NCBI RefSeq assembly: GCF_024734385.1
Contig: NZ_JANHAP010000002.1
Span: 124,001-188,000, forward strand
Reading direction: 5' to 3'
Source: Dasania sp. GY-MA-18
Lineage (GTDB): Bacteria > Pseudomonadota > Gammaproteobacteria > Pseudomonadales > Dasaniaceae
Length of the DNA: 64,000 nt
In this document: in pieces, positions 55,482 through 64,000 of the stretch
How the letters are laid out: every line of letters starts with the position of its first letter
Numbering within the stretch: the first letter of the stretch is position 1
Position numbers and translations under genes: made by a program
Notes under the pieces: generated by a model
Database searches by the model: none
Told to the model about the DNA's origin: nothing
The model's input: the letters and a program-made list of their open reading frames with translations, nothing else

Positions 55482-57068
55482 TTAATTTAATCCGGCCTGT
55501 AGTAATTGTTGGGTGTAGGGGTGTTGCGGTTGGTTAAACAGGCTGGCGCTAGTGCCGGCTTCTACCACGGCGCCTTCTTTCATCACTATCAGTTGATGGC
55601 TGATAGAGCGTACTACGGTTAAATCGTGGCTAATAAATACATAGCTAAGCTGGTGGCGGCGCTGTAAATCTTTTAATAAATCTAAGATCTGAATTTGCAC
55701 TGATCTATCCAATGCCGAAGTGGGTTCGTCCAAAATAATAATTTTAGGTTTAAGTATAATTGCCCGCGCTATGGCTATACGCTGGCGCTGCCCCCCCGAA
55801 CATTCATGGGGGTAGCGGTGGCGCAACTCTGGGTCTAGCTTAACTTCTTGTAATACCGCTATAACTTGTTGTTCGCATTGCTGCGGTGTTAGTTTTTGAA
55901 ACACCTTTAAGCCTTCACTGATAATTTCGGCTATGGATTGCCTAGGGCTAAGGCTGCTAAAAGGATCTTGAAACACTACCTGTATCTCTTGTCGCAGCGG
56001 CCTAAAGGCGCGTTCGGATAGAGTATTAATCTCTTGGCCTTGGTAGTAAATCTGGCCACTGGCTTGCTGTAGTTTTAGTAAGGCCATAGCCAAAGTGCTT
56101 TTACCTGAGCCACTTTCACCGACTATGCCTAGGGTTTGCCCGGGGTATAGTTGCAAGTCTATAGCTTGTAAAGCGCTGAAGTATTGTTGGCGGCTAAAAA
56201 ACCAAGATTTAGCAATAGGGTAATCAACCGCTAATTGCTTAGTGCTAAGCAGTGCGGGCAGATTCGCATTGGTAATAGCAACGGGATTTAAGTCAGGCTG
56301 TGCCTGTAATAAATGTTGGGTGCAGGGGTGTTGGGGCTGGCTAAATAATTGCTGGGTAGTTTGTGTTTCTACAATTTCGCCTTGATGGATGACATAGCTG
56401 CGCTGTGCCATTTTTTTTACTATACGTAAATCATGGCTGATTAATAATATAGCCATGCCCATCTCATTTTGTATTTCTAGCAGTAAGTCTAATATCTCAC
56501 TTTGCACGGTCACGTCTAAGGCCGTGGTGGGCTCATCGGCAATCAGCAACTTGGGTTTATTGGCAATGGCCATGGCTATCATTACCCGCTGGCGTTGACC
56601 GCCGGATAGCTCATGGGGGTAGCTATTTATTTTACTCTGAGCATCTTTTATTTTGACCCTGTTTAATAGCTCTACTGTCTGTTGTTGTAAATCGCGGCGA
56701 TGCTGTTGATGCAGGCTAATCACTTCGGCAATTTGCTTGCCTATGGTCTGCAAGGGGTTTAAGGCGGTGAGCGGCTCTTGAAAAATCATGGCGATGTCAT
56801 TACCACGCAGTGCTCGTAATTGCTTTTGGGGCAGGCTTAAAATATCTGTGCCCTCAAACATTATTTTGCCACTGGGGTGGCTGGCTAAGGGGTAGGGCAG
56901 CAAACGCATAATGGCATGGGCGGTGATCGATTTCCCCGAACCGCTCTCGCCCACTAGTGCGACAGTTTCACCGGCATTAATACTGAGGTTGAGCTTGTTC
57001 ACCGTGCAATCAGCCTGGTTGTTAAAGGTGATGGATAGCTCTTCTATGTTGAGTAAGGGGTGGCTCAT
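55482..57068 (-). CDS. yejF: Peptide ABC transporter ATP-binding protein (YejF)
   Basis: 528 residues with two ABC domains fused, as in YejF. Walker A 'GESGSGKSITAH' and 'GESGSGKSTLAM', signatures 'LSGGQRQRVMIA' and 'CSGGQRQRIAIA', Walker B 'LLIADEPTTALDV' and 'IIILDEPTSALDR'. Each ends in the oligopeptide-transporter C-terminal motif ('QPQHPCTQHLL', 'QPQHPYTQQLL'). It energises import through YejB and YejE. The start overlaps the yejE stop by four bases. Confidence 0.95.
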   Translation of the reverse strand: MSHPLLNIEELSITFNNQADCTVNKLNLSINAGETVALVGESGSGKSITAHAIMRLLPYPLASHPSGKIMFEGTDILSLPQKQLRALRGNDIAMIFQEPLTALNPLQTIGKQIAEVISLHQQHRRDLQQQTVELLNRVKIKDAQSKINSYPHELSGGQRQRVMIAMAIANKPKLLIADEPTTALDVTVQSEILDLLLEIQNEMGMAILLISHDLRIVKKMAQRSYVIHQGEIVETQTTQQLFSQPQHPCTQHLLQAQPDLNPVAITNANLPALLSTKQLAVDYPIAKSWFFSRQQYFSALQAIDLQLYPGQTLGIVGESGSGKSTLAMALLKLQQASGQIYYQGQEINTLSERAFRPLRQEIQVVFQDPFSSLSPRQSIAEIISEGLKVFQKLTPQQCEQQVIAVLQEVKLDPELRHRYPHECSGGQRQRIAIARAIILKPKIIILDEPTSALDRSVQIQILDLLKDLQRRHQLSYVFISHDLTVVRSISHQLIVMKEGAVVEAGTSASLFNQPQHPYTQQLLQAGLN

Positions 57069-58102
57069 AGACTGTTTAACCTTGGGTCCAGGGCATCGCG
57101 TACGGCTTCACCAATAAACACCAGTAAGCTCAGCATGGCGGCGAGTACGATAAAGGCACTGAGGCCTAGCCAGGGCGCGTGCAAATTAGCTTTGGCCTGC
57201 GCTACTAGCTCTCCTAAGGAAGCTGATCCCGGAGGGAGACCAAAGCCTAAAAAGTCCAGTGAAGTTAAGGTAGTGATGGCGGCAGTAATAATAAAAGGCA
57301 TATAGGTGAGGGTGGCAACCATGGCATTGGGTAAAATATGACGCAGCATAATGGTTCTGTTATTTACTCCCATGGCTCTAGCGGCTTTCACGTAATCTAG
57401 GTTACGGCCGCGTAAAAACTCTGCCCGCACCACATCCACTAATTGAGTCCAACTAAATAGCAGCATGATGCCCAGCAGCCACCAAATGCTGGGGGTAATC
57501 ATGCTGGCCAGTATGATCAGTAAAAACAGTACCGGCAGGCCAGACCATATTTCAATAAAGCGCTGGCCTAGTAAATCCACCTTGCCGCCAAAATAACCTT
57601 GCAGTGCACCCGCTGCTACACCTATTAGTGAACTGCCCAGGCTGAGGCTAAGAGCAAACAGTACGGAAATTCTAAAACCATAAATTATACGAGCTAATAC
57701 ATCCCTGGCTTGATCATCGGTGCCTAGCCAGTTGTTGCTGTCGGGGGCAGATGGGGCTGGGCTGCTCAGTTGATCTATGTGGGTGTCGTAGCTATAGGGG
57801 ATTAGTGGCCACAGCACCCAACCGTTACTTTCTAATAAATCCACTACATAGGGGTCGCTGTAGTCAGCTTCGGTTTCAAATACACCACCAAAGGTTGTTT
57901 CCGGGTAGGAAAATAGCGCAGGCGCATACAGCTCACCCTTATGGCTAAGAATAAAAGGCTTGTCATTGGCGATTAGTTCAGCAAATAAACTGAGGCCAAA
58001 CAGCAGGCTAAAAATTATAAGGCTGTAAAAGCCTCGGCGGTGAGCGCGGAATATAGCCCAGCGGCGTTGGTTAATAGGGCTTAGTGTTGAAAGTTTAGTC
58101 AC
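57065..58102 (-). CDS. yejE: Peptide ABC transporter permease (YejE)
   Basis: 345-residue inner-membrane permease: N-terminal 'INQRRWAIFRAHRRGFYSLI', a large periplasmic loop with 'NWLGTDDQARDVLARIIYGF', and the BPD transport motif region 'EFLRGRNLDYVKAARAMGV' with 'NNRTIMLRHILPNAM'. Overlaps yejF; 12 bases after yejB. Confidence 0.95.
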   Translation of the reverse strand: MTKLSTLSPINQRRWAIFRAHRRGFYSLIIFSLLFGLSLFAELIANDKPFILSHKGELYAPALFSYPETTFGGVFETEADYSDPYVVDLLESNGWVLWPLIPYSYDTHIDQLSSPAPSAPDSNNWLGTDDQARDVLARIIYGFRISVLFALSLSLGSSLIGVAAGALQGYFGGKVDLLGQRFIEIWSGLPVLFLLIILASMITPSIWWLLGIMLLFSWTQLVDVVRAEFLRGRNLDYVKAARAMGVNNRTIMLRHILPNAMVATLTYMPFIITAAITTLTSLDFLGFGLPPGSASLGELVAQAKANLHAPWLGLSAFIVLAAMLSLLVFIGEAVRDALDPRLNSL

Positions 58103-58114
58103 GTCTTAAGCCTG

Positions 58115-59176
58115 TTAGCGTTGCGCGTTAAAGTTGATGCGTGGGTCTACCAAGATATAGGTAAGGTCACTAATTAGTTTGAGCAATAAGCCCAGTAGGC
58201 TAAAAATAAATAGGGTGGCAAAAATAACTGGGTAGTCGCGGTTAATTACCGATTCATATCCCAGTAGGCCCAAACCGTCTAGCGAAAAAATTACCTCTAT
58301 TAACATAGAACCGGTAAAGAACATGCTTAAAAAAGCAGCTGGAAAGCCCGCAATAATAATTAACATGCCATTGCGAAATACATGGCCGTATAATATTTTT
58401 TGCTCGGTTAAGCCCTTGGCTCTGGCGGTGATGACATATTGCTTATTAATTTCATCTAAAAAGGAGTTTTTAGTGAGCATAGTCAAGGTGGCAAAGCCGC
58501 CTATGGTGTAAGCGGTAAGCGGCAACGCCAGGTGCCAAAAATAATCTTTGATTTGCCCCCAGAGGCTGAGTTGTTGATAATCGTTAGAATGCAAGCCGCG
58601 TAGAGGGAACCAATCTAAAAAACTGCCGCCGGCAAAAATCACAATTAAAAATATCGCTAACAAAAATCCGGGTATGGCGTAGCTCACGGTAATAATAGCA
58701 CTGCTAATAATATCGAAGCGGCTGTTGTGGCTAATGGCTTTTTTAATGCCCAGGGGTATGGAAATTAAATACACCAATAAGGTGCTCCATAAACCCAGTG
58801 AGATAGAAACGGGGAGTTTTTCTTTAATTAAATCAATAACAGAGCTGTTTCTATAAAAACTTTCGCCAAAATTCAATTGGCTATAGTCCACCAGCATGTC
58901 GATAAAACGGCTGTGGGCGGGTTTGTCAAAACCATACATTTGCTCGATTTTGGCCAGCGTTTCAGCTGATAGGCCGTGGCTGCTGTAGTTTTGAGTTTCA
59001 CCATCACTGGCATTACTCACCCTTGCGGTGGCGCTATCGCCCAGACCTTGTAGCTTGGCTATCATTTGGTCCACAGGGCCGCCAGGGGCAGCTTGAATAA
59101 TAATAAAATTAAGCAGCATAATGCCTAATAAAGTGGGGATAATAAGCGCTATACGCTTTAAAAAATAATTGAGCAT
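58115..59176 (-). CDS. yejB: Peptide ABC transporter permease (YejB)
   Basis: 353-residue inner-membrane permease with the typical start '[20 protein letters not shown]' and the EAA-like loop '[21 protein letters not shown]'. Partner of YejE. Its ATG overlaps the yejA stop by one base. Confidence 0.95.
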   Translation of the reverse strand: MLNYFLKRIALIIPTLLGIMLLNFIIIQAAPGGPVDQMIAKLQGLGDSATARVSNASDGETQNYSSHGLSAETLAKIEQMYGFDKPAHSRFIDMLVDYSQLNFGESFYRNSSVIDLIKEKLPVSISLGLWSTLLVYLISIPLGIKKAISHNSRFDIISSAIITVSYAIPGFLLAIFLIVIFAGGSFLDWFPLRGLHSNDYQQLSLWGQIKDYFWHLALPLTAYTIGGFATLTMLTKNSFLDEINKQYVITARAKGLTEQKILYGHVFRNGMLIIIAGFPAAFLSMFFTGSMLIEVIFSLDGLGLLGYESVINRDYPVIFATLFIFSLLGLLLKLISDLTYILVDPRINFNAQR

Positions 59177-61026
59177 TAGCGCTGGCCCTTAAGATATTCA
59201 GGTTTAAGCCACCAAGTCAGTATGCTGTTTTGATAGCCGTAATCATATTTTGCGCTAATGGCCGGCCGCTGAAATTTGTTCCAATAGGCGATGCGGTGGC
59301 TGGCTATATAATATTGTGGGATAACATAGTGGTTATGCAATAGCACTCGATCCAATGCTCGGGTTCTTGTGACTAGGCTGGCCCTGTCGGGGGCGTTAAT
59401 GACTAGATCCACTAAGTCATCTATCACAGGATTTTTAATGCCGATCAAATTACGGCTAGCTGGAGTATCGGCGGTACTGGAGTGCCAGTACTCTTTTTGT
59501 TCATTGCCTGGTGAAAGCGATTGTCCAAAACCACCCACGATCATATCGTAGTCAAAATTACGCAATCGATTGATATACTGTGACACCTCACTGTGGCGTA
59601 TATGGGCTGTGATACCCAGTTTTTTTAAGGCCTTGATATAGGGGTTAACGATGCGCTCAAAGCTAGGTTGTACCAGGGTGATTTCAAAGCTAAAGGGCTG
59701 GTTATTGCTATCGACTAATTGATTGTCGACCACGCGCCAACCCGCCTCTTTGAGCAAATGCATGGCGCGAATTAAATTTTTGCGATTATATTTATCGCCA
59801 TCGGATACTGGTGCTTTGTAGGGCTGGTTAAAAACGCTGCTAGGTAGCTGATCTTTATAAGGTGTAAGTATGGCAAGTTCAGCTGCGGAGGGTAGGCCAG
59901 TGGCGGCTAACTCAGAGTTAGAAAAATAACTCTGGCTGCGGGTATAGGCATTGTAAAATAAGTTTTTATTACTCCACTCAAAATTAAAAGCCAGGCCTAA
60001 GGCTTGCCTGACGCGCATATCCTGAAATAAAGGCTTACGCAAATTCATTAAAAAAGCCTGCATGCCTTTGGGTAGTTGATGGGGGATTTCTTCCTGTATC
60101 AACTCTCGTTTTGTTAGTGCCTCACCGGTATAGCCGGTAGCCCATTGTTTGGATGAGTATTCCACCCGAAAATCGTATTGCTTGGCTTTTAAACCCTCTA
60201 ATAGCACATTGCCATCTTTATAATAATCAATAATGATGCGATCAAAATTATAATGGCCAGCATTGACCGCTAAATCTTTGCCCCAGTAATCGGATACACG
60301 TTGATAGCTTATGCTTCTGCCTGGATCTATGCTGTCCAATTTATAGGGGCCGCTGCCCAAGGGGGGCTCTAAACTACTGCTGGCGAAATCTTTATCTTGC
60401 CAATAATGTTTAGGCAAAATGGCCAGTTGCCCCACGATTAGGGCCAGCTCTTGATTGAGCTTGTTTTTAAAATTAAAACGCACTCGTTTGTTGCTCAGGG
60501 CAACGACTGACTCTACATCGCCGTATAGGCTTTGATAAAAGGGGTTACCTTTTTCCATTAGGGTATTAAAGGTGAACACCACATCGTCGGCCGTGACTGC
60601 AACACCATCATGGAAAGTAGCATGCGGATGCAAGTTGAATATTATCCAGGATCTATCCTCAGGGTATTCCATGCTTTCAGCCAGCAAGCCGTATTGGGTA
60701 AAGGCCTCGTCTTTAGAGCTGACGGTAAGCGTGTCATAAATAAGGCCCAAATAGGCCGCGCTATTGCCCTTGGCAATAAAGGGGTTGAGGCTGTCATAGC
60801 CACCTTGCTGGCCTAGGCGCAGTTCACCACCTTTTACGGCTAGGCTGGAGCTGTAATCAAAACGACTAAAGCCCGAGGGGTATTTGGCCTCACCATGCAT
60901 GGCGATAGCATGGCTGTGGATAATCGTTTGCTGGTCTGTGCTGCTATAGCTGAGCTGGCAGCAGAATATTAGGCTTAGCAGTACAATAATCTGCCTGCAG
61001 TTAAAGTAGGGGCAATATGGGCTCAT
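59176..61026 (-). CDS. yejA: Peptide ABC transporter substrate-binding protein (YejA)
   Basis: 616-residue periplasmic binding protein (SBP family 5) with a signal peptide ending near 'CCQLSYSS'. '[16 protein letters not shown]' region, '[22 protein letters not shown]' region, '[22 protein letters not shown]' region and '[13 protein letters not shown]' are typical of YejA. It is the first gene of yejABEF, which in E. coli imports microcin C and other peptides. Confidence 0.95.
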   Translation of the reverse strand: MSPYCPYFNCRQIIVLLSLIFCCQLSYSSTDQQTIIHSHAIAMHGEAKYPSGFSRFDYSSSLAVKGGELRLGQQGGYDSLNPFIAKGNSAAYLGLIYDTLTVSSKDEAFTQYGLLAESMEYPEDRSWIIFNLHPHATFHDGVAVTADDVVFTFNTLMEKGNPFYQSLYGDVESVVALSNKRVRFNFKNKLNQELALIVGQLAILPKHYWQDKDFASSSLEPPLGSGPYKLDSIDPGRSISYQRVSDYWGKDLAVNAGHYNFDRIIIDYYKDGNVLLEGLKAKQYDFRVEYSSKQWATGYTGEALTKRELIQEEIPHQLPKGMQAFLMNLRKPLFQDMRVRQALGLAFNFEWSNKNLFYNAYTRSQSYFSNSELAATGLPSAAELAILTPYKDQLPSSVFNQPYKAPVSDGDKYNRKNLIRAMHLLKEAGWRVVDNQLVDSNNQPFSFEITLVQPSFERIVNPYIKALKKLGITAHIRHSEVSQYINRLRNFDYDMIVGGFGQSLSPGNEQKEYWHSSTADTPASRNLIGIKNPVIDDLVDLVINAPDRASLVTRTRALDRVLLHNHYVIPQYYIASHRIAYWNKFQRPAISAKYDYGYQNSILTWWLKPEYLKGQR

Positions 61027-61226
61027 GGATGATACTTAACGGCTGTTTGCGTTGGTGAACAATGGGTCAGGCGATTACTGGGCTGCTAAATTGCAGAGTA
61101 AAGAGTAATAGCGCACTTATTGTTGGCTCATAGTCTTAAAATTGTTTGATTTTTATGCACTTATTGCCTTGCGGTATAACAAAGTTATCAAGAAGTTGTT
61201 AGCTATGGAAGGGTTCACGCTATAAT

Positions 61227-62765
61227 ATGTGGCCATTAAATAACGACAACAACAATAATCCAAGATTTATGGTATTAGGGGTAGGTGTGGAGAGCAAAGA
61301 CACAGAGTATTGGGTGCGGCAGCTAAATAATGTACAGCTGCCGGTGCTGTCTGGCGTGATGCAGGAGATTAATGCGGTTACGCAATGCAGTGAATCCTCA
61401 GCCGAGCAGCTATCTGAGTTAATTATGCGCGACTCTGCGCTTACCGCCAAAGTTCTACGTTTAGCCAATAGTGTTACCAATACCCGAGGCAGCAATAAAA
61501 TCAATACCATAAGCCGCGCTGTAGTGCAGTTGGGGTTTAAGGGGATTAAAGCGATTTCTCTGTCCATTATGCTGGTGGACTCGCTGCTAAAAAATAAAGA
61601 TAAAGAGCGCATGATGCAGTGGATGGCGCGCGGCTTTCACACCGCAGTACAGGCCGAAAACCTGATGCAGCAAGTTGATAATCAAGCTGACGAAGAAGTG
61701 TTTATCACCGCTTTATTATTGCATGTTGGCGACATGGCTTTTTGGAGCATGAAGGGCGAGCATGCCAAGCTCTTAGATGGCGCCTTAGACAATTGCGGGG
61801 AGTTTTCCAACCCCAAGCTAGAGCAAAAAGTGTTGGGCACTACCTTAAAAGAGGTAGGGGTAGCCCTAGCCGATAAATGGAATTTAGGGGAAGACTTAAA
61901 AGAAGTGCTTAGCCCGGGCCATAAGCCCAGCCTGCGTACCCAAGCCGTGCTATTAGGTGAGAAAATCAGTGCGGCCGCCGAGAAGGGCTGGGATTCACCA
62001 GAATTTACCGACGTATTAGTTGATGCCTCTATGTTTACCGGTGTGGGGCTGCAGGATATGCGGGCCAAGATCACTCAGGGGGCTGAGCGCGCTGCAGGGG
62101 TGGCCAATACCTATGGTGCCGAAAGTATTACTCGTTATATTCCCAAGGTAGATGCGACAGCATCTGCGCCGCAAGCGTCTGCCACTACAGAAGAGGCAGC
62201 TGTTGTGGCTACCGCACCTGTCAATGACGGGGTACATGCCGATGCCAAGCTGCAACTAGAGATATTGCGCGAAATGGGCAATATGGTAGAGCACAACATA
62301 GACGTCAATACCTTGTTTACCATGCTGACGGAAGGCATACATAAAGGGGTAGGCTTTGAGCGCGTGGCGCTGTGCTTGATAGACCCAAAGGTCACTATGA
62401 TGACGGCCAAATATATCTTGGGTGAAAAAACCGATATTTGGCGTGAAGACTTAAAAATGCCGGTTAAGGCGCAGCAAGATAATTTATTTGCTTATTGCTT
62501 GCACAAGCAGGTAACGGTGTGGATGAAGCGTCGCAGCAGCTGTGGCTTGGAGCACTTAGTGAATAAGCGCATGCAAAACCTTATCGATACCGACAATTGT
62601 GTTATTGCCGCTATTTATACCGGCAAGCGCACCATAGGTTTGCTATTGGCCGACAGGGGTATTAAAGGCCCCGATATTACCCAAGAGCAGTTTGATAGCT
62701 ACTCACATTTTGTGCAGCAGGCCAATAGTTCTTTGGCAATGTTGGCGGCAAAGTCTAAGCGTTAG
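61227..62765 (+). CDS. HDOD-domain signalling protein with GAF-like C-terminus
   Basis: 512 residues. The N-terminal HDOD domain (about 25-240) has 'LSELIMRDSALTAKVLRLAN' and 'ISRAVVQLGFKGIKAISLSIML'. A low-complexity linker (SAPQASATTEEAA) leads to a GAF-like domain (about 335-505: 'MLTEGIHKGVGFERVALCLID'). HDOD proteins are HD-like regulators without the catalytic pair; targets are unknown. ATG 61227 is chosen, but a TATAAT lies directly before it (61221-61226), so ATG 61269 could be the real start. Its last four bases overlap mltD on the other strand. Confidence 0.85.
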   Translation: MWPLNNDNNNNPRFMVLGVGVESKDTEYWVRQLNNVQLPVLSGVMQEINAVTQCSESSAEQLSELIMRDSALTAKVLRLANSVTNTRGSNKINTISRAVVQLGFKGIKAISLSIMLVDSLLKNKDKERMMQWMARGFHTAVQAENLMQQVDNQADEEVFITALLLHVGDMAFWSMKGEHAKLLDGALDNCGEFSNPKLEQKVLGTTLKEVGVALADKWNLGEDLKEVLSPGHKPSLRTQAVLLGEKISAAAEKGWDSPEFTDVLVDASMFTGVGLQDMRAKITQGAERAAGVANTYGAESITRYIPKVDATASAPQASATTEEAAVVATAPVNDGVHADAKLQLEILREMGNMVEHNIDVNTLFTMLTEGIHKGVGFERVALCLIDPKVTMMTAKYILGEKTDIWREDLKMPVKAQQDNLFAYCLHKQVTVWMKRRSSCGLEHLVNKRMQNLIDTDNCVIAAIYTGKRTIGLLLADRGIKGPDITQEQFDSYSHFVQQANSSLAMLAAKSKR

Positions 62766-64000
62766 TGGCGATTCATCACATCTACATACAAGGTTAAGCG
62801 TTGCCCTGGCTGTAAGTACTTTTTAGGGTTAACGCTATTCCAAGTAATAATATCTTCCAGTTTGACTTTAAACTTGTCAGCTATACCTGCCAGTGAGTCA
62901 CCACTGCGCACGGTATAGCCTAGTTTTTTCATCACCGCTTCACGTTGCTGGGCTTTGGCCAGAGCCAGGCTGGCGACTTTTTCTGCCGCCGGTTTAGCTT
63001 TTACCCATAGGCTGAGCTTTTGCCCGGGGCGAATTAAATCCTTGGGGGCAAAGCCGTTCCAGTGGGCAATTTGTTTGCTGCTTACCCCGTGTTTGCGGGC
63101 AATGGTCCACAGGCTTTCACCGTTTTGTACTTGGTGAAATATCTGTACGGTACCGGCTGCACCTTTACGGCTGGTTTTAATTTTTTCACTTCTTTGTTTG
63201 GCGCTATAGGCATAGTGGTGGCTTTGCTGTGAGGCCATGGGGATCATCAGCTTTTGGCCGCTACGTATAATATTGCCTTTGATATCGTTAACCTGGCGTA
63301 TGGTTTCCACGCCGGTGTTAAAGCGTTTGGCCAACAGCAATAAAGAGTCACCACTTTTTACCGTGTAGCGCTGCCAGTGTAGGCGTTCTGTTTTGCTGAG
63401 CTGGCTAACCTTGTCGCTAAAAGCGCTGGCACTGCCAGTAGGCACTAATAAGCGATGGGGACCCTCTGGGTCGGTGGCCCAGCGATTAAAACCGGGGTTG
63501 AGTTTATAAATTTCCTCTATATCTACTTCCGCCATTTCTGCCGCTTGGGCTAAATCAATTTGCGAGCCTACTTCCACCACTGCAAAATAGGGCTGGTTGG
63601 CAACCGGGTGTAATTTGAGGCCATAGCGTTGTGGGTGCTCTATCAATTTGGCTAGTGCCAGTAGCTTGGGCACATAGCTGCGGGTTTCGCGGGGCAGGTC
63701 CAGCGCCCAAAAATCGGTAGCCTTGCCTTTTTTGCGGTTTTTTCTAATCGCTTTGTTGACCGTGCCTTGGCCAGAGTTATAGGCCGCCAAGGCCAGCAGC
63801 CAATCGCCATCGTAGCTATTGGCTAAATACTCTAAATAGTCCAGTGCTGCTTGGGTAGAATCGAGGGTGTCGCGCCTGCCGTCATACCACCAGTTACTTT
63901 TTAGCTTAAACATCTTGGCGGTGCCGGGGATAAACTGCCACATACCGGAGGCGCGGCCATGGGAATAGGCAAAGGGGTCGAAGGCGCTTTCTACTATGGG
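62762..64000 (-). CDS. mltD: Membrane-bound lytic transglycosylase D, 5' truncated by window edge
   Basis: Minus-strand frame open to base 64000, so the N-terminus with signal and catalytic Glu region lies at or beyond the edge: the first codons read 'ESAFDPFAYSHGRASGMWQF', which includes the catalytic Glu of the SLT domain. Further SLT motifs are 'LALAAYNSGQGTVNKAIR' and 'RETRSYVPKLLAL'. Three LysM repeats follow: 'YTVKSGDSLLLLAKRF', 'HQVQNGESLWTIARKH' and 'YTVRSGDSLAGIADKF'. The enzyme cuts peptidoglycan in the periplasm, with LysM anchoring it to glycan. Compared with E. coli MltD it has at least one LysM more than I would expect of short forms. Confidence 0.94.
   Translation of the reverse strand, partial: PIVESAFDPFAYSHGRASGMWQFIPGTAKMFKLKSNWWYDGRRDTLDSTQAALDYLEYLANSYDGDWLLALAAYNSGQGTVNKAIRKNRKKGKATDFWALDLPRETRSYVPKLLALAKLIEHPQRYGLKLHPVANQPYFAVVEVGSQIDLAQAAEMAEVDIEEIYKLNPGFNRWATDPEGPHRLLVPTGSASAFSDKVSQLSKTERLHWQRYTVKSGDSLLLLAKRFNTGVETIRQVNDIKGNIIRSGQKLMIPMASQQSHHYAYSAKQRSEKIKTSRKGAAGTVQIFHQVQNGESLWTIARKHGVSSKQIAHWNGFAPKDLIRPGQKLSLWVKAKPAAEKVASLALAKAQQREAVMKKLGYTVRSGDSLAGIADKFKVKLEDIITWNSVNPKKYLQPGQRLTLYVDVMNRH

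Overview
The window is a piece of a gammaproteobacterial chromosome. The gene order ffs-dnaX-ybaB-recR-rnd-ycgL-ycgN, the ETF/ETF-QO block, cheV, tatD, yejABEF, a TgpA-type transglutaminase, mltD and slt point to a marine, Pseudomonas/Cellvibrionales-like lineage. A PEP-CTERM protein fits that picture. The genus cannot be fixed from sequence reading alone. There is no prophage, insertion sequence, CRISPR array or rRNA operon. Most genes are housekeeping, densely packed and intact. Two genes run off the window ends (tgpA at the left, mltD at the right).

Layout. 1-5.4 kb: tgpA tail, an EamA exporter, a tandem 177-bp repeat (family C), tRNA-Ser(GGA), a YcbL-like metallo-hydrolase, a paraoxonase-like protein and a DUF4136 lipoprotein. 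5.4-10.7 kb: 4.5S RNA and the dnaX-ybaB-recR-rnd-ycgL-ycgN block; dnaX carries a complete-looking programmed -1 frameshift signal for making gamma. 10.8-16.3 kb: a membrane protein, a vWA protein with an acidic tail, a MoxR/CoxE-type AAA-vWA pair and a PEP-CTERM protein. 16.3-22.5 kb: TrmH-like methylase, a small histidine kinase and a TPR response regulator on the minus strand, then yjaG, a glutaredoxin-like gene, tatD and cheV. 22.5-31.5 kb: slt, uup, a UspA protein, two small genes, topA (with a good sigma-70 promoter) and two conserved small genes.

31.5-44.2 kb: ETF-QO facing away from etfBA, a CPA2 antiporter, two tiny membrane proteins, metH, nfuA and DAHP synthase. This part also holds the most unusual content: three arrays of a dispersed, apparently non-coding repeat made of two alternating structured modules, called A (about 190 bp) and B (158 or 172 bp) here. 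All three arrays sit in gaps between convergent genes. 45.5-55.5 kb: an AddB-like/AddA-like nuclease-helicase pair, a small secreted protein, rlmD, two uncharacterised genes and rlmG. 55.5-64 kb: yejABEF peptide importer, an HDOD-GAF signalling protein and mltD.

The A/B arrays are the best candidate for an undescribed system. Six B copies each keep at least 20 of 21 pairs of a long basal stem, with substitutions that exchange A-U for G-U pairs in the A-to-B reading direction. The internal hairpin and the A-B spacer each come in two alternative forms that are mixed between copies, and the spacer length is nearly constant. This suggests a structured RNA or a hairpin-based mobile repeat whose copies recombine.
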